From assembly GCF_047495875.1 (NCBI RefSeq), contig NC_092461.1, forward strand, positions 63,228,299 through 63,292,298: a stretch of DNA of 64,000 nt. The letters run 5' to 3'. The notes beneath the pieces were generated by a model that did not search any database, was not told the DNA's origin, and saw only the letters and a list, made by a program, of their open reading frames with translations. The stretch's first letter is position 1; each line of letters opens with the position of its first letter. The position numbers were made by a program, and so were the translations under genes. Of the stretch, positions 41,351-54,557 are shown piece after piece. The DNA is from Pithys albifrons albifrons (taxonomy: Eukaryota; Chordata; Aves; Passeriformes; Thamnophilidae).

Positions 41351-42665
41351 TACTATGTGAGAAAGCAGTTTCAGAAAATTAGGAAAAACTGTGTGCAATT
41401 CTACTTGATTAGTATAAACCAATATGAGCATCATCTGTCCTGTTCCTGCATGACATAATGAGCTATAAAAACCCAGCAATGCAATCAAATACATAGTAAA
41501 AGTAAGTTTATGAGTAACATTTAAAAGGAAGTGTCTACTTTCAAAGCTTAGCAGACACATACTTTGGTGTGAGGCAAAGATACATTATCTATTTTGAATT
41601 GTGGACTCACCCTGTGTCTCATTTGACCTCTGACATGTAAGTGTAGTAAGTCCCTTGGCAGACATTTTCACTTCGAAATCATAACGATAGCAACACTTTC
41701 TCATGTAAGATGCAAAATTACTGGACAACCAAGTGTTACCATGGTGTAATTATCTTTCTCAGCAGTTGTTTCAAAGCACTGTTTATTCCCATTGTGCACA
41801 TTGATCAAGAAAAGAATTATTTGGACTTTCTATCTGATGTATTCATGGCAGGAAAATCACAGAAATGAGGAGCACTGAAAAAAGAAACCTCACTTGTGAT
41901 GGTAGAAAATAAGTCCATTTATGAAATCCTCTGGTTTCTTCTGCTGCTCAATACTTTGAAATGTTATATCTCCCTTCACAAAATTAGGGAGAAGAATATA
42001 TAGGACAGAAGAAAAGAAAAATATCTTTCAAGTTTGGTTATCCAAAAATACTTGCATCCTCAACCTTCTCCTTGCTAGCTGATGAAAAACAAAAGGGATT
42101 TTAGAAATTGTAGTTGCTTTTGGTTCTGTCTCCACTGTTCCTCTCAGACTTTATCATAACCATGTAAAAATCAGAATTTTCTTCACAGAGATACAACTCT
42201 CAGCAACATCTAATATTTCCTACATATAATATTTATTTCCTATAAAAGAAACACTCAGTGCAACTCCTCAAACTCACGGCATCCCAACAGTAGATAGGAC
42301 CTAGTTCCTAATCTTGTGAGGTGTTTTATTAGCCCAAGAAGCACAACACTCCACATTCTGCTTGTCAGATACCTGTGTGCACAGCAGTAAACAGATGATA
42401 AAAGCGACACAATTCTGTCTTCAGACAAGGAAATCCAGACACAGTGGATTTTTTGGAGCTTTCTGGAGCACTAATGGCACAATGAGGCCAGAAAGAAATC
42501 TTCATACCTATGTCTCTTCTGGCCTTCACAAAATAGGGCTGCCTAGGGCCAGGAATTACTGCTCATGTAGGGTTCAGTTTCCCATTGGTTATAAAGATAT
42601 ATTTTAATTACCAATAATGAACCTTGATTGGACCTGAGTCTCAGAAGAGATTCTTATTAAAAACA

Positions 42666-42815
42666 TTTATTTCTAGAAGTTTTTGTTCTCCTGCAGCAGA
42701 ATTTCTAGGGCAGCCACACTGAAAGGGTTAAAGACCCTCAAACCCCTCCCTCCCAATTTATTTCTTCCTTACAAATAAAGAGATTTGCAGTGGCCATATT
42801 ATGAATAGTTTTATT
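42666..42815 (-). terminator. Cluster of minus-strand polyadenylation signals, possible PREX2 3' end
   Basis: Three AATAAA hexamers on the minus strand fall within 150 bases (42810-42815, 42757-42762, 42666-42671). A T-rich, GT-containing stretch follows the first one. This is a reasonable distal polyadenylation site for PREX2. AT-rich DNA produces this hexamer often, so the assignment is tentative. Confidence 0.3.
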
Positions 42816-44003
42816 TCTGTCTGGTTTTTTGTAATACATTGTTACCATTCCAGTATTTACTATGTAACTAAAAAAATATACCATATATCTAAAAGTACAC
42901 AGTATTAGTTTTACCCATATTCAATATAGCAACTGATTCAAAGTATGCTACAAAGGCACTTTACAACTAAGGAAAGTGAAATTGAATCCATTTTCAAGGT
43001 TATTTAATTCCAAAGGTTACTTCTAACAAACTCAACTACCCACAGAGCTACTAGTTTGATTGCTTTCAAACAAAAGCAGACAGACATTCTGTGTATGGCT
43101 GTACTTACACATAGTATTTCAAAGCAGTGATGCTCTCTTGTGCTTAATGAGATGTTACAAAATATATTCTTCATTTGAAGAATGTGTGCAATACTCAATG
43201 CAGAAATTAAGTTCATTTTTAAAGTGTAACACAAGTATAACCAAATACATACACTATATACAGGGTGTTAAGTTAATAAGGTTGCTTAGTCTTTTAAATC
43301 TGGAGCATGGTACTACAGTTAGGACACACACACCCACAAAAGATGCCATGGATATTCCCCTGAAAGTCCAAACCTAAGTGCTGGAGTAAATATCCCAGCT
43401 ACTTTGAACACTCAATTGGACTTTCAAACTGAAGCACAAGTTATTTCTAAAGTAGATTTCTCACATGGAAATGTAATTTTTGGAGTAAAACATTAGAAAA
43501 AAACCCCTTGATTAGCCTCTGCACAATCTGAAGTTTCTTAATGGTGTTAACATCTGCATGACTGTGCATGCTGCATATTCATTTATACATACTGAACAAA
43601 AACCAAACCCAGATCTTCTAGCAGGAAAAGGGAAACATTCAAAATAATAAATTTTCTTTAGGAAAACTTGATTTATATATACAGACTATATAGATATAAA
43701 AAACCCCTATACGATTGTCAGCATACAAAAATATGAATGCAGCATCTTTTTATACTTCAAATCGTAATGATAAAAAAATCCAGGTATACTGAGTCTGGTA
43801 TGTGCTGCACATCTAATTTACCAATGCCAGGGTACTGCTGGAGTACCTGCATTTATCAGCAAGTACAGAGATAAAATCCATAAGGCAATGCATTAGCTCT
43901 TTTCATAATGTTAAAGAAAAGTGGTGCAAAATATGCTCAAAATGCTGGCAGACATATCCATGAAGGAGCTGTAAAACAAAGAGTATGGAAAAACATATAC
44001 ATT

Positions 44004-44175
44004 TTATATATATACATATATATATACACACTGCAGTTACTGTTTTTCCCATTTAATTGAAAATAAATGAAAGACACTTTCCTTTTTTGAGCATCATGCT
44101 TAACCATGATGTGTACACTCACATTCAGGCAATTGTCTTAAATACCTATTTATATATATATATATACACACACAA
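44004..44175. repeat. Two TA/CA microsatellite tracts
   Basis: TA-rich alternating runs at 44004-44030 and 44149-44175, each ending in ACACAC, sit within the probable PREX2 3'UTR. Confidence 0.75.
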
Positions 44176-45466
44176 CATCTGACAATGAATTAATAAAACA
44201 TGTTTGCTTGTGAATTTCTCTGAGTAAAAACAGATCACTAAAACTGTTCCCTTTTTTCCATTAAAGGATTCTAACAAATGAAATTAAGTATGATTACTAT
44301 AAATCCTTTTTGACTTAAGTTTAATTGTTTTGACTCTAAACCAGTAGAAGTTCTGACTACTGCTGACTGCATTAAAATAAGCAAATACAAACCAGTCCAA
44401 AAACCTGATGCATTTGCTAAAAACCAGTGCAATCTACCCAAAAAGTCACCAAAGATTGCAACACTCTCAACAGACATCAAGCTGGCTGGTTGCTTCTGTT
44501 GGCAGCAGGAATATTTCCTTTAAAACAGATATCTGAACACAAAGTTTGATTCTGAGAAACTAGACTATATACATTTTTATATTCATTTACATTTAGAATC
44601 TACAAGAAAAATAGGTGTTACAAAGGAACTAATTTGGGGAACCAGACAGAATAAATGCTCATTTCACCGAATAATATCCTGTTACTGATAGATGATGGTT
44701 ACAAAGATAGGCCAAACACCATCAGCTCTACTTAAGATCAAAATCTAAGTTTTCTCCAAGGAGGAACTCTATGTCAACTCAACTGTTCCTTAGCCTGTAA
44801 CCCTCCCTATCCAACTGTTAAACCACCTATACATCACCCACAGACTAGTCCTGAATCATGGTAGTATTTAGTAAATGTATGGCACAAGATGCCTCACTTT
44901 ATTGCTGGAAGAATTGCACTTGTCTTGGAAGAAAAAGTAAAACTTACATACAGAATGCTTTCCCTAAAACAGTACAGCACATTTTTATAAAAATAAGCTG
45001 CATAACCTGTTTCTGTCAAAGCAAAGATTTAGAAGCTATAGGTAATACACTCCTTGTAAATCATCACTCTTGGTCATCTCTTCTTGTCACCTGTAAGTTT
45101 AAAAACTTATGAGAGGATAAACATACTGTGATGGGAATGGATTTTCTTTTTCCTCTGCAAATGCAGCTTGTATAAGGAACAAATACATCTTTTACATGTA
45201 CCAAGCAAGATAAATAGCTTTAATAATGAATGTATATAAATTTATAATTTAAGATTGGGCTTATTAAAGGTCCAAATAATGTTATTAGAAGTCAGTGTGT
45301 TAGAACGTGCAGTATGCTCTAAAAACAGAGGGACAAGAAAAGCCGTTTGAAAAGCTGCACAATGTTTCAAGCAAACACGGGCTTCTGAAGAACATTTTGA
45401 GAAATTAGGCACTCACTTTTATTAGAGAGTCAGAGGGATGTTTATGCTCCATTTCCTCTGGAAATA

Positions 45467-45522
45467 GTTTGGACCCAACGATCTCAGAGGTCTTTTCCAG
45501 CCTAAATGAATCTGTGATTTTG
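45467..45522 (+). mobile_element. Short CR1 3' tail within the PREX2 3'UTR
   Basis: The plus strand reads TTGGACCCAACGATCTCAGA then GGTCTTTTCCAGCCTAAATG and ends ATCTGTGATT. This follows the CR1 3'-end consensus in sense orientation (a 'TTCCAACCTAAATGATTCTGTGA' type ending). It is only about 56 bases, a heavily 5'-truncated copy, antisense to PREX2. Confidence 0.8.
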
Positions 45523-48141
45523 CGTATTTCAGTGAAATCATATTTTTATGGACTACCTGTCATCCTGCAAACCACAACTTAAGTTTCTCAGCTCTTTGAC
45601 ACCAGCCTAACAGATACTTTGCTTTGCAGTATGAGTCACCAATAAATCTCATAATGCTGAATAGGTTTTTGAAAACTCTCTAGAAGGGGCAATAAAGAAT
45701 AAAGAATGAAAAATTAGATACAAAAACAAGAGGTCAAGATTTTTGATGCACACTCATGAACACTAGCTAAAGAATCTGGCCAGTGACTGGCTTTTAACTA
45801 TTTGTCCCATACAAGTGTCTATTATTCCATGCTTTCAACAACAAAATAAATTAGGGAATTACCATATTATATAAGGAGACCATTTTCAATGCTAAATAAA
45901 GTGATGACTAGTTACAATAATGCATGTGCAAGCAACAGGTTTTGTTCTCTAGGCTATTTTATATAATGCAGGATTAGCAGCTTCATATAGCTGCCAGCTG
46001 ACTTCCCCTGTAGTAAATCAAAACTCGTGTGGGCAAACCTCACAGGAAGATGGGAGCTCCCAGGCAGCCTGACAGTGGCACACCCCTGGCAAGAGGCAGT
46101 TATGGCTCCTCTGTATTTCTGATGTCTCAACCAGCAGAAACTGAAACATTACTAATGCTTTTGCCTGGAGCAGGAATAACCGTAGCCAGTAATGCTGCTC
46201 TGCATAAAACACATCTCAAAGTATGAGATCCTGACTAGAATAACAAGTATAGAAAACTTGACTCTTTCTTATGTACAAACATTAGGTCATGCTAGACAAA
46301 AAAATAAGTCACTGAAAGTAAAAATTTGTTTTCTGATTTGGATTTTGTTTTGGTTTTGTGTATTATGTTTTTTTTTAATCAAAAAGATTATAGTCCAATG
46401 CCTTTCACTAACTATGAAAGAGAATAGACTTCAACGCACAAAGGTGAAGTTGTTACTAGAGTGTTCATTACTGCATGTTTGGCACAGTTTAGGACAAGTG
46501 TTTTATTCATATTAATACATACATATATACCTATTGAAATGTACATATATATCTGTGGATATATAAAAATATTTATTTTCTTAGCAAAGTTAACGTCTGT
46601 GTAAAAACATTAAGAATACTGAAAAAAGCAGGAGCTCTAATTCCTCCTTAGGAGAAAAGTAACAAGTTCCCTAAGTATCCCATATAAAAAACCGACTCTC
46701 TGCAAGAGCGCAGATCTGTTTGAATTCTCACTCATTTAATTGTGTATTAATATATTTATTGAAGTTTTCATAAATAATTAGATGATATGTAACAATTATA
46801 TTGTGAAGTGCGATTGCTACAGCATAACTAGAGGCCTCTGTTGTACAAAAAATAAATTTTATTCAGACAGTATGTGTCTTACTCTAATGGAATGCATAGT
46901 TACTGCTACAAGTAAAATTATTTTAGAATACAATTTTTGTTTTAATGTGTTCATATATGAAACCTCACTTGGGGGCACTTTCTCTGAAAATTCTTTGGCC
47001 AAAAGAATGGCCAAATGCAGATAAATTTTCCCTGGGTCCTCTAAATAGTAAGTACAATTTCAAAACAAATTTATAACAATTAGCATTCCAAAGAACTGAA
47101 ATGCTACACAACACAATTCTGACTAAATATGGGAAATGGTAGCATAAAACATCAAAACCCTGAACCATGCTTCAACTTAAACCAAAGACATTTCCAGTTA
47201 AACATAACAATACTGAATCATCCCTGCCTTATGTAGATTTGCTTGTGTAGTGCTATGGAAGAACATATACAAATCTGGAAAACTCTGAAATGCAGAGACA
47301 CAATTATGTAAAACATCCACTAGACAGAGTCTGAAATTCAGCCTAAGGATGGATGAAGAACAGACTTACTTTTTTCCTTCATTACAATAGCAACTGAAAA
47401 AGGGCAGAACTTCACCTCATATGCTGTACAGGTACTCTTTTTAATGCCATACAGGTCCTCCTTCCAAAGCAGTGGGACAGCGCACTGCGTCAGACATGCC
47501 TGAGTTTAGTGATTACAAGCACACATTCATAGCAGCAGTCTGCCTGCAGCCATTAAAAACAAATGTGAGATCAGTTTTCCATCTCTAAACATCACTTACA
47601 TCATGTCCTTAAAACAGTCATGTGAACATTCTGAGAAATTAGGACAGTGACAGGAAAAAAGGCTTTATCAAGTGCAAAGGGCCCCATATGAAGTGCATGC
47701 TCATTATCAAGGCTAGTTTCTGTAGGCTTTTATTCCTTTCACAAGAACACATTCTGTATGGTGTGCATTCTGTATAGTGAAGACATTACCTCTGAAAAAG
47801 ACATTTGTTTTCAAGCCGCTGGCTATACCTATAATGTGGCTAAACAAGACACATTGAATGAATCTGATTCCAGTGTATAATTCCCAAGGAAGATTCCTGA
47901 ACAACTAGAATAAGGCTGGAGTGCACAGATTTCAGAAATGCTTTTTGGAAGACATTTTTCAAAGCCAATTGAGAATATTTAGGGTGTTTCTTTCTTTATC
48001 CTGAGTAAAAGGTTTTTGTTTGGTTGTTTTCTGTTTCTTTTAATGTATTTATCAAAGCCCCAGGCACATACTGCTATAGTGCAGTTGGATTTTTGTCATA
48101 TAGTCCCAGTATCCTAAAGGCCATGTTTTCCAGAGCAGTTC

Positions 48142-48187
48142 TCATTCTTCTCCAACAGGTGGTGGTGGCTGGCATAGCTTGTATAAT
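48142..48187 (-). CDS. PREX2: PREX2 last coding exon and stop codon
   Basis: After an acceptor ending TTGTCAG at 48188 the minus strand supplies one base (A) that completes the split arginine codon. It then reads LYKLCQPPPPVGEE and a TGA stop at 48144-48142. The 46-nt coding part joins in frame with the exon at 52025-52092, so the three exons together give the last 71 residues of the protein. The short proline-rich, acidic end is typical of the P-Rex2 C-terminus. The exon continues downstream as the 3'UTR. The three exons are in order and correctly phased, with intact splice sites and no frameshift, so this is a functional gene and not a retrocopy. Confidence 0.95.
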
Positions 48188-51100
48188 CTGACAATGACAA
48201 AAAAACAAGGCAATTGTTACTCTGAGAGCTTGTTCATTATTAAGATGAGTAAATTTAAGGAATACAAACTAAACCTACATCTTCCTGCACTGCAAAACAA
48301 GACATACTGAAATCTGTTTATTACCATAAACACAAAATTAGTCAAATCTCCTTTGTGAGCATTACTGTTTACAACAAAAATGGAATAATTAAAATATGCA
48401 TCTATAAACAGTCTTATAAAGACGTTTCAGAATAGTCAAATTTTTGTGTTTCTTCAGCGAAGATCCCTCCACTAATCCAATTACCAATTGTTGCCCTGAA
48501 TTTCTGAACTGGAAAAGCTGCTCAGTGGCAGTCAAACCCCACTCTAAGAACAGTTCCCTGAAGAACTGATGCTGTCTGAAACACCTAAGACAGACGTCAG
48601 ACTTGTGACACACCAGCATGAGGATTTTAAACTCTCTCTCTGTTTCCACATGGATGAAGTGCAGACCAGTAAAGTTTCTACCTCAATACAGTCTGAAATA
48701 GCCACTCCTTTTATAAAGGCTTTTGAACTTCTGTTAAACCCTTTTGCAAGGACTTGCTTATTAGCAAGTGTTTGAAACTTTATACCCTAATGTTAAAAAT
48801 AAATGGCAATCATTCTGACCTCAAAGCCTCTGTTCTGTACTCTTATCCAGCATACAGTATTATCCCCTCTGCAACCTCAGTAATTAGAACTAGCAATAGA
48901 CATGATCTCATTCAGAGGGCACATCTTATCCTCAGGGAACATGTATCATTGAAGGAATAACAAAGAACTGGCCACGTATGGCATGGGAAGGAGAAAAGGC
49001 ATCAGAAGCCAGAAACAAAAAGACAGACACAACATGTGCATTATGAAGACACTGCTGTTGAAATATCATATAGACATAGCAGGTTTGGTAGGTCTGGCCC
49101 CAGGCAGGGCAGTGAGTCATCCAGTGACCTGGACACTAGGGATACTTAAGATACTCAGTATGACAAGGACATTTTGTAAATTTGCCTGCTAAATTTCAGA
49201 CTAATTTATATGACTCCATTTTAACTAATCACAATTTTCTAAATTATGCTACAAATCAACACAGAAAAGAAAAATCCGAACATGTGTCCGGAATCCACAA
49301 ACAATTCAAGATCAATGGGCTGGTGCCTTCTTGGCATGATATCTGCTACTGAAATGATGTGAGATGAGCACAAACGGCTTCCTCCATGAGTGTTGAAAGC
49401 CTTTGCAACATCCAGGCACATCTTGTCAGAAACATCATCCTGTGGCTATGCAAGAGCAGGGCAGGATAGCTGCTGTTCTCCAATTTCAGTTCCCTTAGGA
49501 GTTAAAACACGTGGGACACTGAAAACACATTATGGCCATGGGCTAAATAACTTTACTCTGAATCTCCCTGGAAGTGAATATCAAGCAATATTGTTTCTCA
49601 GTGGTAAGAACATGGAGAATCACCTCTGTAAGACAAACAGGAACTGCAAACCTGCTTTCCAATCTTCACCATATGTTCTGAAGATCATTGGGCTCTTCCA
49701 CATGGTCATATGGCAGATTCAGAAACACAATCATTTAAGGTCACATTGTGCAGACACCAAAGTACTGGTTATGACCCATATATAAGGCAACACACATATA
49801 TCTCATATTTTTATACTAATGAGAGAATAAGACAGTCTGATCTTTATACAGACAAGTATGCAGAGAAAAACAAACAGGGGTATCTAATTTCTATGGAACC
49901 ATGTGCAGCAAAGCTCAGCCCCAAGTCATAAGGTTTCTGTATTCTTCAGGTTAAAATGGTAATCATTAAGTTTGTCTTCAAAACAAGTGATGTAGAGGAA
50001 TTCTGAAGCAAACTAATAACAAGGCTGCATAAAGCCCTAAGGATTTAAAGTTGCTGAAGATGCTTTAGAGCAGAAACAGCCTGTTCTGGGTCAACATATA
50101 TGGAACAATTATTTGAGATGGTACAAACAGATCAGCTGAGAAAACATAGAAACAGTGGCAGCTGTAGAGAACAGAGAACCCTGTCAAGCAATGTTAAATG
50201 AAACCAAGTGTAAAATGGTTTTCCAAGTAGAGAACTGAGAACCCATAGTATTGTTTAGCTATATATCAGAAGTATCACTCCTGCTGATGACTACTCAGAC
50301 TTATCTGACATGCAGCTAATAATATACCATATAGTTTCAAACACTGAGGTCTGGGATATTCCTGTGACATTGCTGCTGCTGCTGACTGGCAAGTGTGCTG
50401 GGTGCATCTGTCTATTCTACGTTCTAGAAGCTGTCTCATTATTTTTCTTCAGCTTTTCAATGCTATACTGCGCGAGTTTCAGCTGGAAAGAGGTGATGTT
50501 TTCTTAAGCGATACAAAGCCAAAAAATGTCTCATTGCTAAGCTTTATTCTTTTCAAGAACCTAGATTTTTCCTATATCACCAAAGCTCTGAATCTAGATA
50601 CACACTCTGTCATGTAGGGTGTGGGAAAAGTTTGGTTTGCAACAATTCTTTGTCTGTCTCCAGATTTATGCCATGAAGGAGTCCATTGCAGGTTCAAACC
50701 ATATTGTTCATAATATGAAAAGACTTATCACAGCTTTTAATGTAATAAAATGTTAATTTATTGCCATAGGTTCTCATAATGCAAGAAAGGTCACAGAATT
50801 TTGGGCCTGGACTGCCTGTTAGCTGATCACTACTGTGAAAAAGGAAGCCCTTATCTGCTGCTAAGGACAATGACTATATTTGCCAATGGATTTACTCTGG
50901 AATCAGTATTTTATTGAATGTTGCTTAATTTCCTTTCCGGTGCATGTAAGATGCATGTATGCTACAATATATAGGCTAGTAAGCAACTGAATAGTAGCTG
51001 CTACTTAGATGTACTCATAACTTGTGCACTTATGGTACACCCCTTCTCTAGAATCAGTAAGCACAGGCACAGAACAACATGTGGTGATCTGTTGCAAACA

Positions 51101-52024
51101 AGTTAGGAGCAATAGCCTGATTCCCTATTAGGCGAAACCGGGACACTTGAGAAAAGGGGAGCAAGTTTTCGAAGATCCAGTTCTTGGTCAGCAGTGCTCA
51201 GAGCACAGAAGACAGTCTTTCTGTGAGGCTGTAGATATCATGTGTGTTCATTCATGTCATTACCTCTATCAGGTTTTACTAATTCCATGTTTCCTTACTG
51301 AAATTTAAACACTGCAGTGGGTCAGTTATGCATTTCACATATCCGTTTAGCTCTGTTAAGCTTTCAATGTGTTATCATTAGTCAACAAAAAATATTGTGT
51401 TTTAAATTGGTAAAAACCTGTCTAAATTAGAGCTGGATTACAAAAACCACTTTAGGATCAAATTAAGAACATGGTTGTTTGGTTATTTTCATTTATAAGT
51501 ATTGTGCTTGTTAAGAAACATTTCAAGTACCTGCAATCCATCACAGCATTAAAAAGCTGGATAAATATAGAACAGTCCATTTTTCATTCTAATGGATGTT
51601 TCAGAAAGAGACAAAGAAAGATTACATCATCTCTAAACATAACTAGAACACGATTTTGCAGAGATACTGTGGTACAGTATTTCATTAAAATGGGGTTAAG
51701 GATTTAGCTAGGAGGATTTCCCCAAAACCCCTAAACATTACAAGTGATGAAGGACTTACTTCAGTGTTTTCATAATTAACATGAACTAGGTTTTATTTTT
51801 CAAAATTGAGCATGTTTTGAAGTGCTACATAGCCTGAATTTTTGCAACTAATTACATGAAGTAAAATTGTATGGCTAAGAGCACAATTGATTTTATGCAC
51901 ATTAAGCCAAATCTTACCAATTAGAGCACAATATAGTCAATGTTTCTGCTAGCTTTTGAGTACCCAGGACTGATTTTGGCACAAGCTAGAAAAAACATGT
52001 CCTTGGACACAAAGAATCAGTTAC
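48188..52024 (-). other. PREX2: PREX2 last intron
   Basis: The intron is bounded by GTAACT at 52024 and TTGTCAG at 48188 on the minus strand. It holds no recognisable repeat of size. The 131-codon plus-strand frame at 49390-49785 lacks any family signature and is antisense to the gene. I treat it as chance. Confidence 0.85.
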
Positions 52025-52092
52025 CTTGGCACAGACTGTGGCGTTCGATCCCTCACTCCTAAATTCTTGGCTGTGTTTTGTACTCTTGCACC
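52025..52092 (-). CDS. PREX2: PREX2 penultimate coding exon
   Basis: The minus strand shows a pyrimidine-rich acceptor ending TTTCAAAG at 52093, then 68 nt, then a GTAACT donor at 52024. The exon starts in phase 0, which matches the end of the exon at 58789. It encodes [18 protein letters not shown] followed by QSVP and the first two bases (AG) of an arginine codon. This is the conserved tail segment of P-Rex proteins that follows MRKQ. No open frame of reportable length marks it. It was found by following the splice phase and the family sequence. The intron before it is 6,696 nt and holds two CR1 fragments. The intron after it is 3,837 nt. Confidence 0.95.
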
Positions 52093-53705
52093 CTTTGAAA
52101 GAAAAACAACAGTTTGGTTTCATTTATTCCAATACAAGCTAGAAAATTTTCTGAGCTTTCTATATGAACATAACTATTGATTACAATTAATTAATACATA
52201 TGTTCCATCTCCCAAAATGGCTATCATCTCCTAAGGTGGGGAACAAGTTAAAGCAGCACATTAATTCTCAATGTAGACAAATATGCAGAAAAGAAACAAA
52301 AATCTACTTGTCACATCTTGCTAATATAACAGACATTCATTAAAAAATAACATTTAAGGTTTAAAACAATCCAAGCATATCTTGTTCCCATTTGTTTGAT
52401 TTTTGTCACCATTCATAGATAAAGTCATGGATAAAGTTCTTTTCTGAAATGCCACTTATTTTCTATCAACTTCTGAATAAACAAATTTTACACATTATTT
52501 CCTATGAATAGCTTTCTAGTTTAAACTATAAAAATGGCCTAAATTGAGGCATTAAGTAAGGGTTAGAAAAATGCAGGTCCTGATCTTCCTTTATAATAAA
52601 AGAACCACAAGTAAAAAAAAAATCAAATGGGCAGGAACTTCCCAAGACTGTTTAGTCCAACACCCCTGCTTATAGCAGGCTCAACTAAAAATCTTGGTCT
52701 CTCTGTACCTCAAGTGATCCTTTTAAAAGCAATAATGAAAGTAATTTTGTCTCACTGACTCATCCATCAAGGAGGAAGTTGATAAAACATGCACAATGTT
52801 CACATAGGTGAGAGTGAAAAACACAGACTCTTCTGCAAACAAACATCCCAAAGAACTTAGTAAAATTAATTTTTAAATTATGAGGTCTAGCTTTTAAAGT
52901 GCAGTTTTGTTACAGTAGTCATCATAAAGAATACTATGTTTTCTATCATTTTAAAGAATATAGAAACTACTTTTTCACTACTCTCCGTTTATTTCTCCTT
53001 CTGTACTACCTGAATTCAGGACCAAATAATAGAACAAAAATATATAATCTCAGAATTCTTACAGTGAGATATTGATTGATGTGAAGCATCAAAGATAATT
53101 CACACTCCTAACAGAGCTGTCGAGCCAGAGTCACATGAATGTCAAAGAGGTAAAACCATTGGTTCAATACATAGAATAACACTAGGCCTTCCATTTGACT
53201 GAAATCAGGTACCCACGTAATTAAGGTATTAATTTACTGCTATGAGCTCAAAGGGAAGATGAAAAAGGCTGGTTGCTTACACACAGGAAGGTCCTCAGAG
53301 TTTATGTACATTAACATGTGCCACACAAAAAAAATACTGTGTCCTTACATATTTTGTAGGAACAAAAAATAGTCGTAAAGATAGAAAAAAATAACTAGAA
53401 TACCTACAAAACTGAAAGAATATAAAATTGTTTCACTAGAGCTGCATCTAGCTCAGTAAGCCTGTCTCTGACAAAGAAACATGACTACAGAGCATGACAA
53501 ACATGTATTTGCCCAGAAACTCCTCCAGAATTCAATCATTAGTCATTCAATACTCCCTGTGTTCAGCAGCAATGATGTATTTAATCAATTTCAATGATTC
53601 TCTTCTTTCTCTTATCATCTTGAACCTATTAGGATATTCACACCACTAACCTTTTTGTGAAAAGAGAACCACATCTTTGGCACAATCTTAGTTTGTTATG
53701 TCAAG

Positions 53706-54535
53706 GATCATAGAATGGTTTGGGTTGGTGAATCTTAAAGACCATCTAGTTCCAGCCCCTCTGCCGTGGGCAGGGGCACCTTCTCCCAGACCAGGTTGCT
53801 CAAAGCCCTACCTAACTTGTCCCTGAACACTTCTAGGGATGTGGCATCCACACCTTCTATGGGCAACCTGTTCCAGTCCCTGACAGTGAAAAATTTCTTC
53901 TAAACCTAAAGATTAATTTTTTTTTTCTAAATTAAAGGACCAATCTAAGCCCACTCTCTTTCATTTTAAAGCCACTACCCCTTGTCCTATCACTACATAC
54001 CCTTTAGTTCTGCACTGGTGAGGACAATGGTCAGTCCCTACCCATGACACATGTTCTTTTGAAGACTGTCATATTCTCCTTCACTCATGAACCTGACCAA
54101 TCCTAGATTATTATGTCCATCTATTCTGTCTGTAAACCATTCCCAACCACTAATAACTTTTTTATTACCTTCTCTGAACCTTTTCCATTATGCTATATCT
54201 TTTTGTAAGGGATAAGAACATCACATAGTTCAAAATTCAGGGTCATGACAGCGTGATTCCTACTTTGTTACCTATCTCTGCCCAAACCATTGTAACGTCT
54301 GCTTTACTCATAGCTAATAAGAACTGAGCTGATGTTTTCTGTCATATCCTGAGGTCCTGAACATGAAATGGAATGGCAACTTCACAGTCAATTATTTTGA
54401 ATGTGAATTTAGGGTTCGGATTTTCCCCAGCGTACTTCACTTAGGAGTTATCTACCCTGATCTTCATCTGCTGTTTTATTGCTCAAACATGAAACTCTGC
54501 AAGATTCTTTTGCAATTCATCATAGTTACTCCTAT
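53706..54535 (-). mobile_element. CR1 LINE fragment, minus orientation
   Basis: Starts at ATCATAGAATGGTTTGGGTT, the reverse complement of a CR1 3' end. It continues with the family's familiar blocks: GACCATCTAGTTCCAGCCCC, GGGCAACCTGTTCCAGTCCC, AGCCACTACCCCTTGTCCTA, and further in CTTCATCTGCTGTTTTATTG. About 830 bases are traceable with many small changes and stops, so it is an old, dead copy with no intact reverse transcriptase. Divergence increases past 54050, so the inner boundary is approximate. Confidence 0.85.
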
Positions 54536-54557
54536 CTTTAACAAAAAAATTGAAAAA

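Larger units (their letters stand above)
31121..42665. other. Spacer downstream of PREX2, no gene recognised
   Basis: AT-rich spacer that contains the probable solo LTR (37080-37430), a TTTA tract and the GC-enriched block at 40870-41350. The stretch 39900-40210 has the compositional look of conserved non-coding DNA (see findings). Otherwise nothing is recognised. Confidence 0.55.
42790..48141 (-). other. PREX2: PREX2 3' untranslated region, distal end uncertain
   Basis: Sequence directly downstream of the PREX2 stop on the minus strand must be 3'UTR at least to the first used polyadenylation site. It is AT-rich, has no long recognisable repeat apart from a 56-base CR1 tail at 45467-45522 and small TA tracts near 44.0-44.2 kb, and offers several AATAAA hexamers on the minus strand (around 47.73, 46.86, 46.57, 46.50, 45.43 and 42.81 kb). 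I place the far end at the cluster of three signals near 42.67-42.82 kb because P-Rex2 messages are known to carry a very long 3'UTR. The proximal part is certain by position. The distal boundary is inference. Confidence 0.5.

Noticed and set aside
46018..46226. GC-richer patch with frames on both strands near 46.1 kb
   Set aside because: It is short, within the probable PREX2 3'UTR, and has no recognisable repeat or protein signature.
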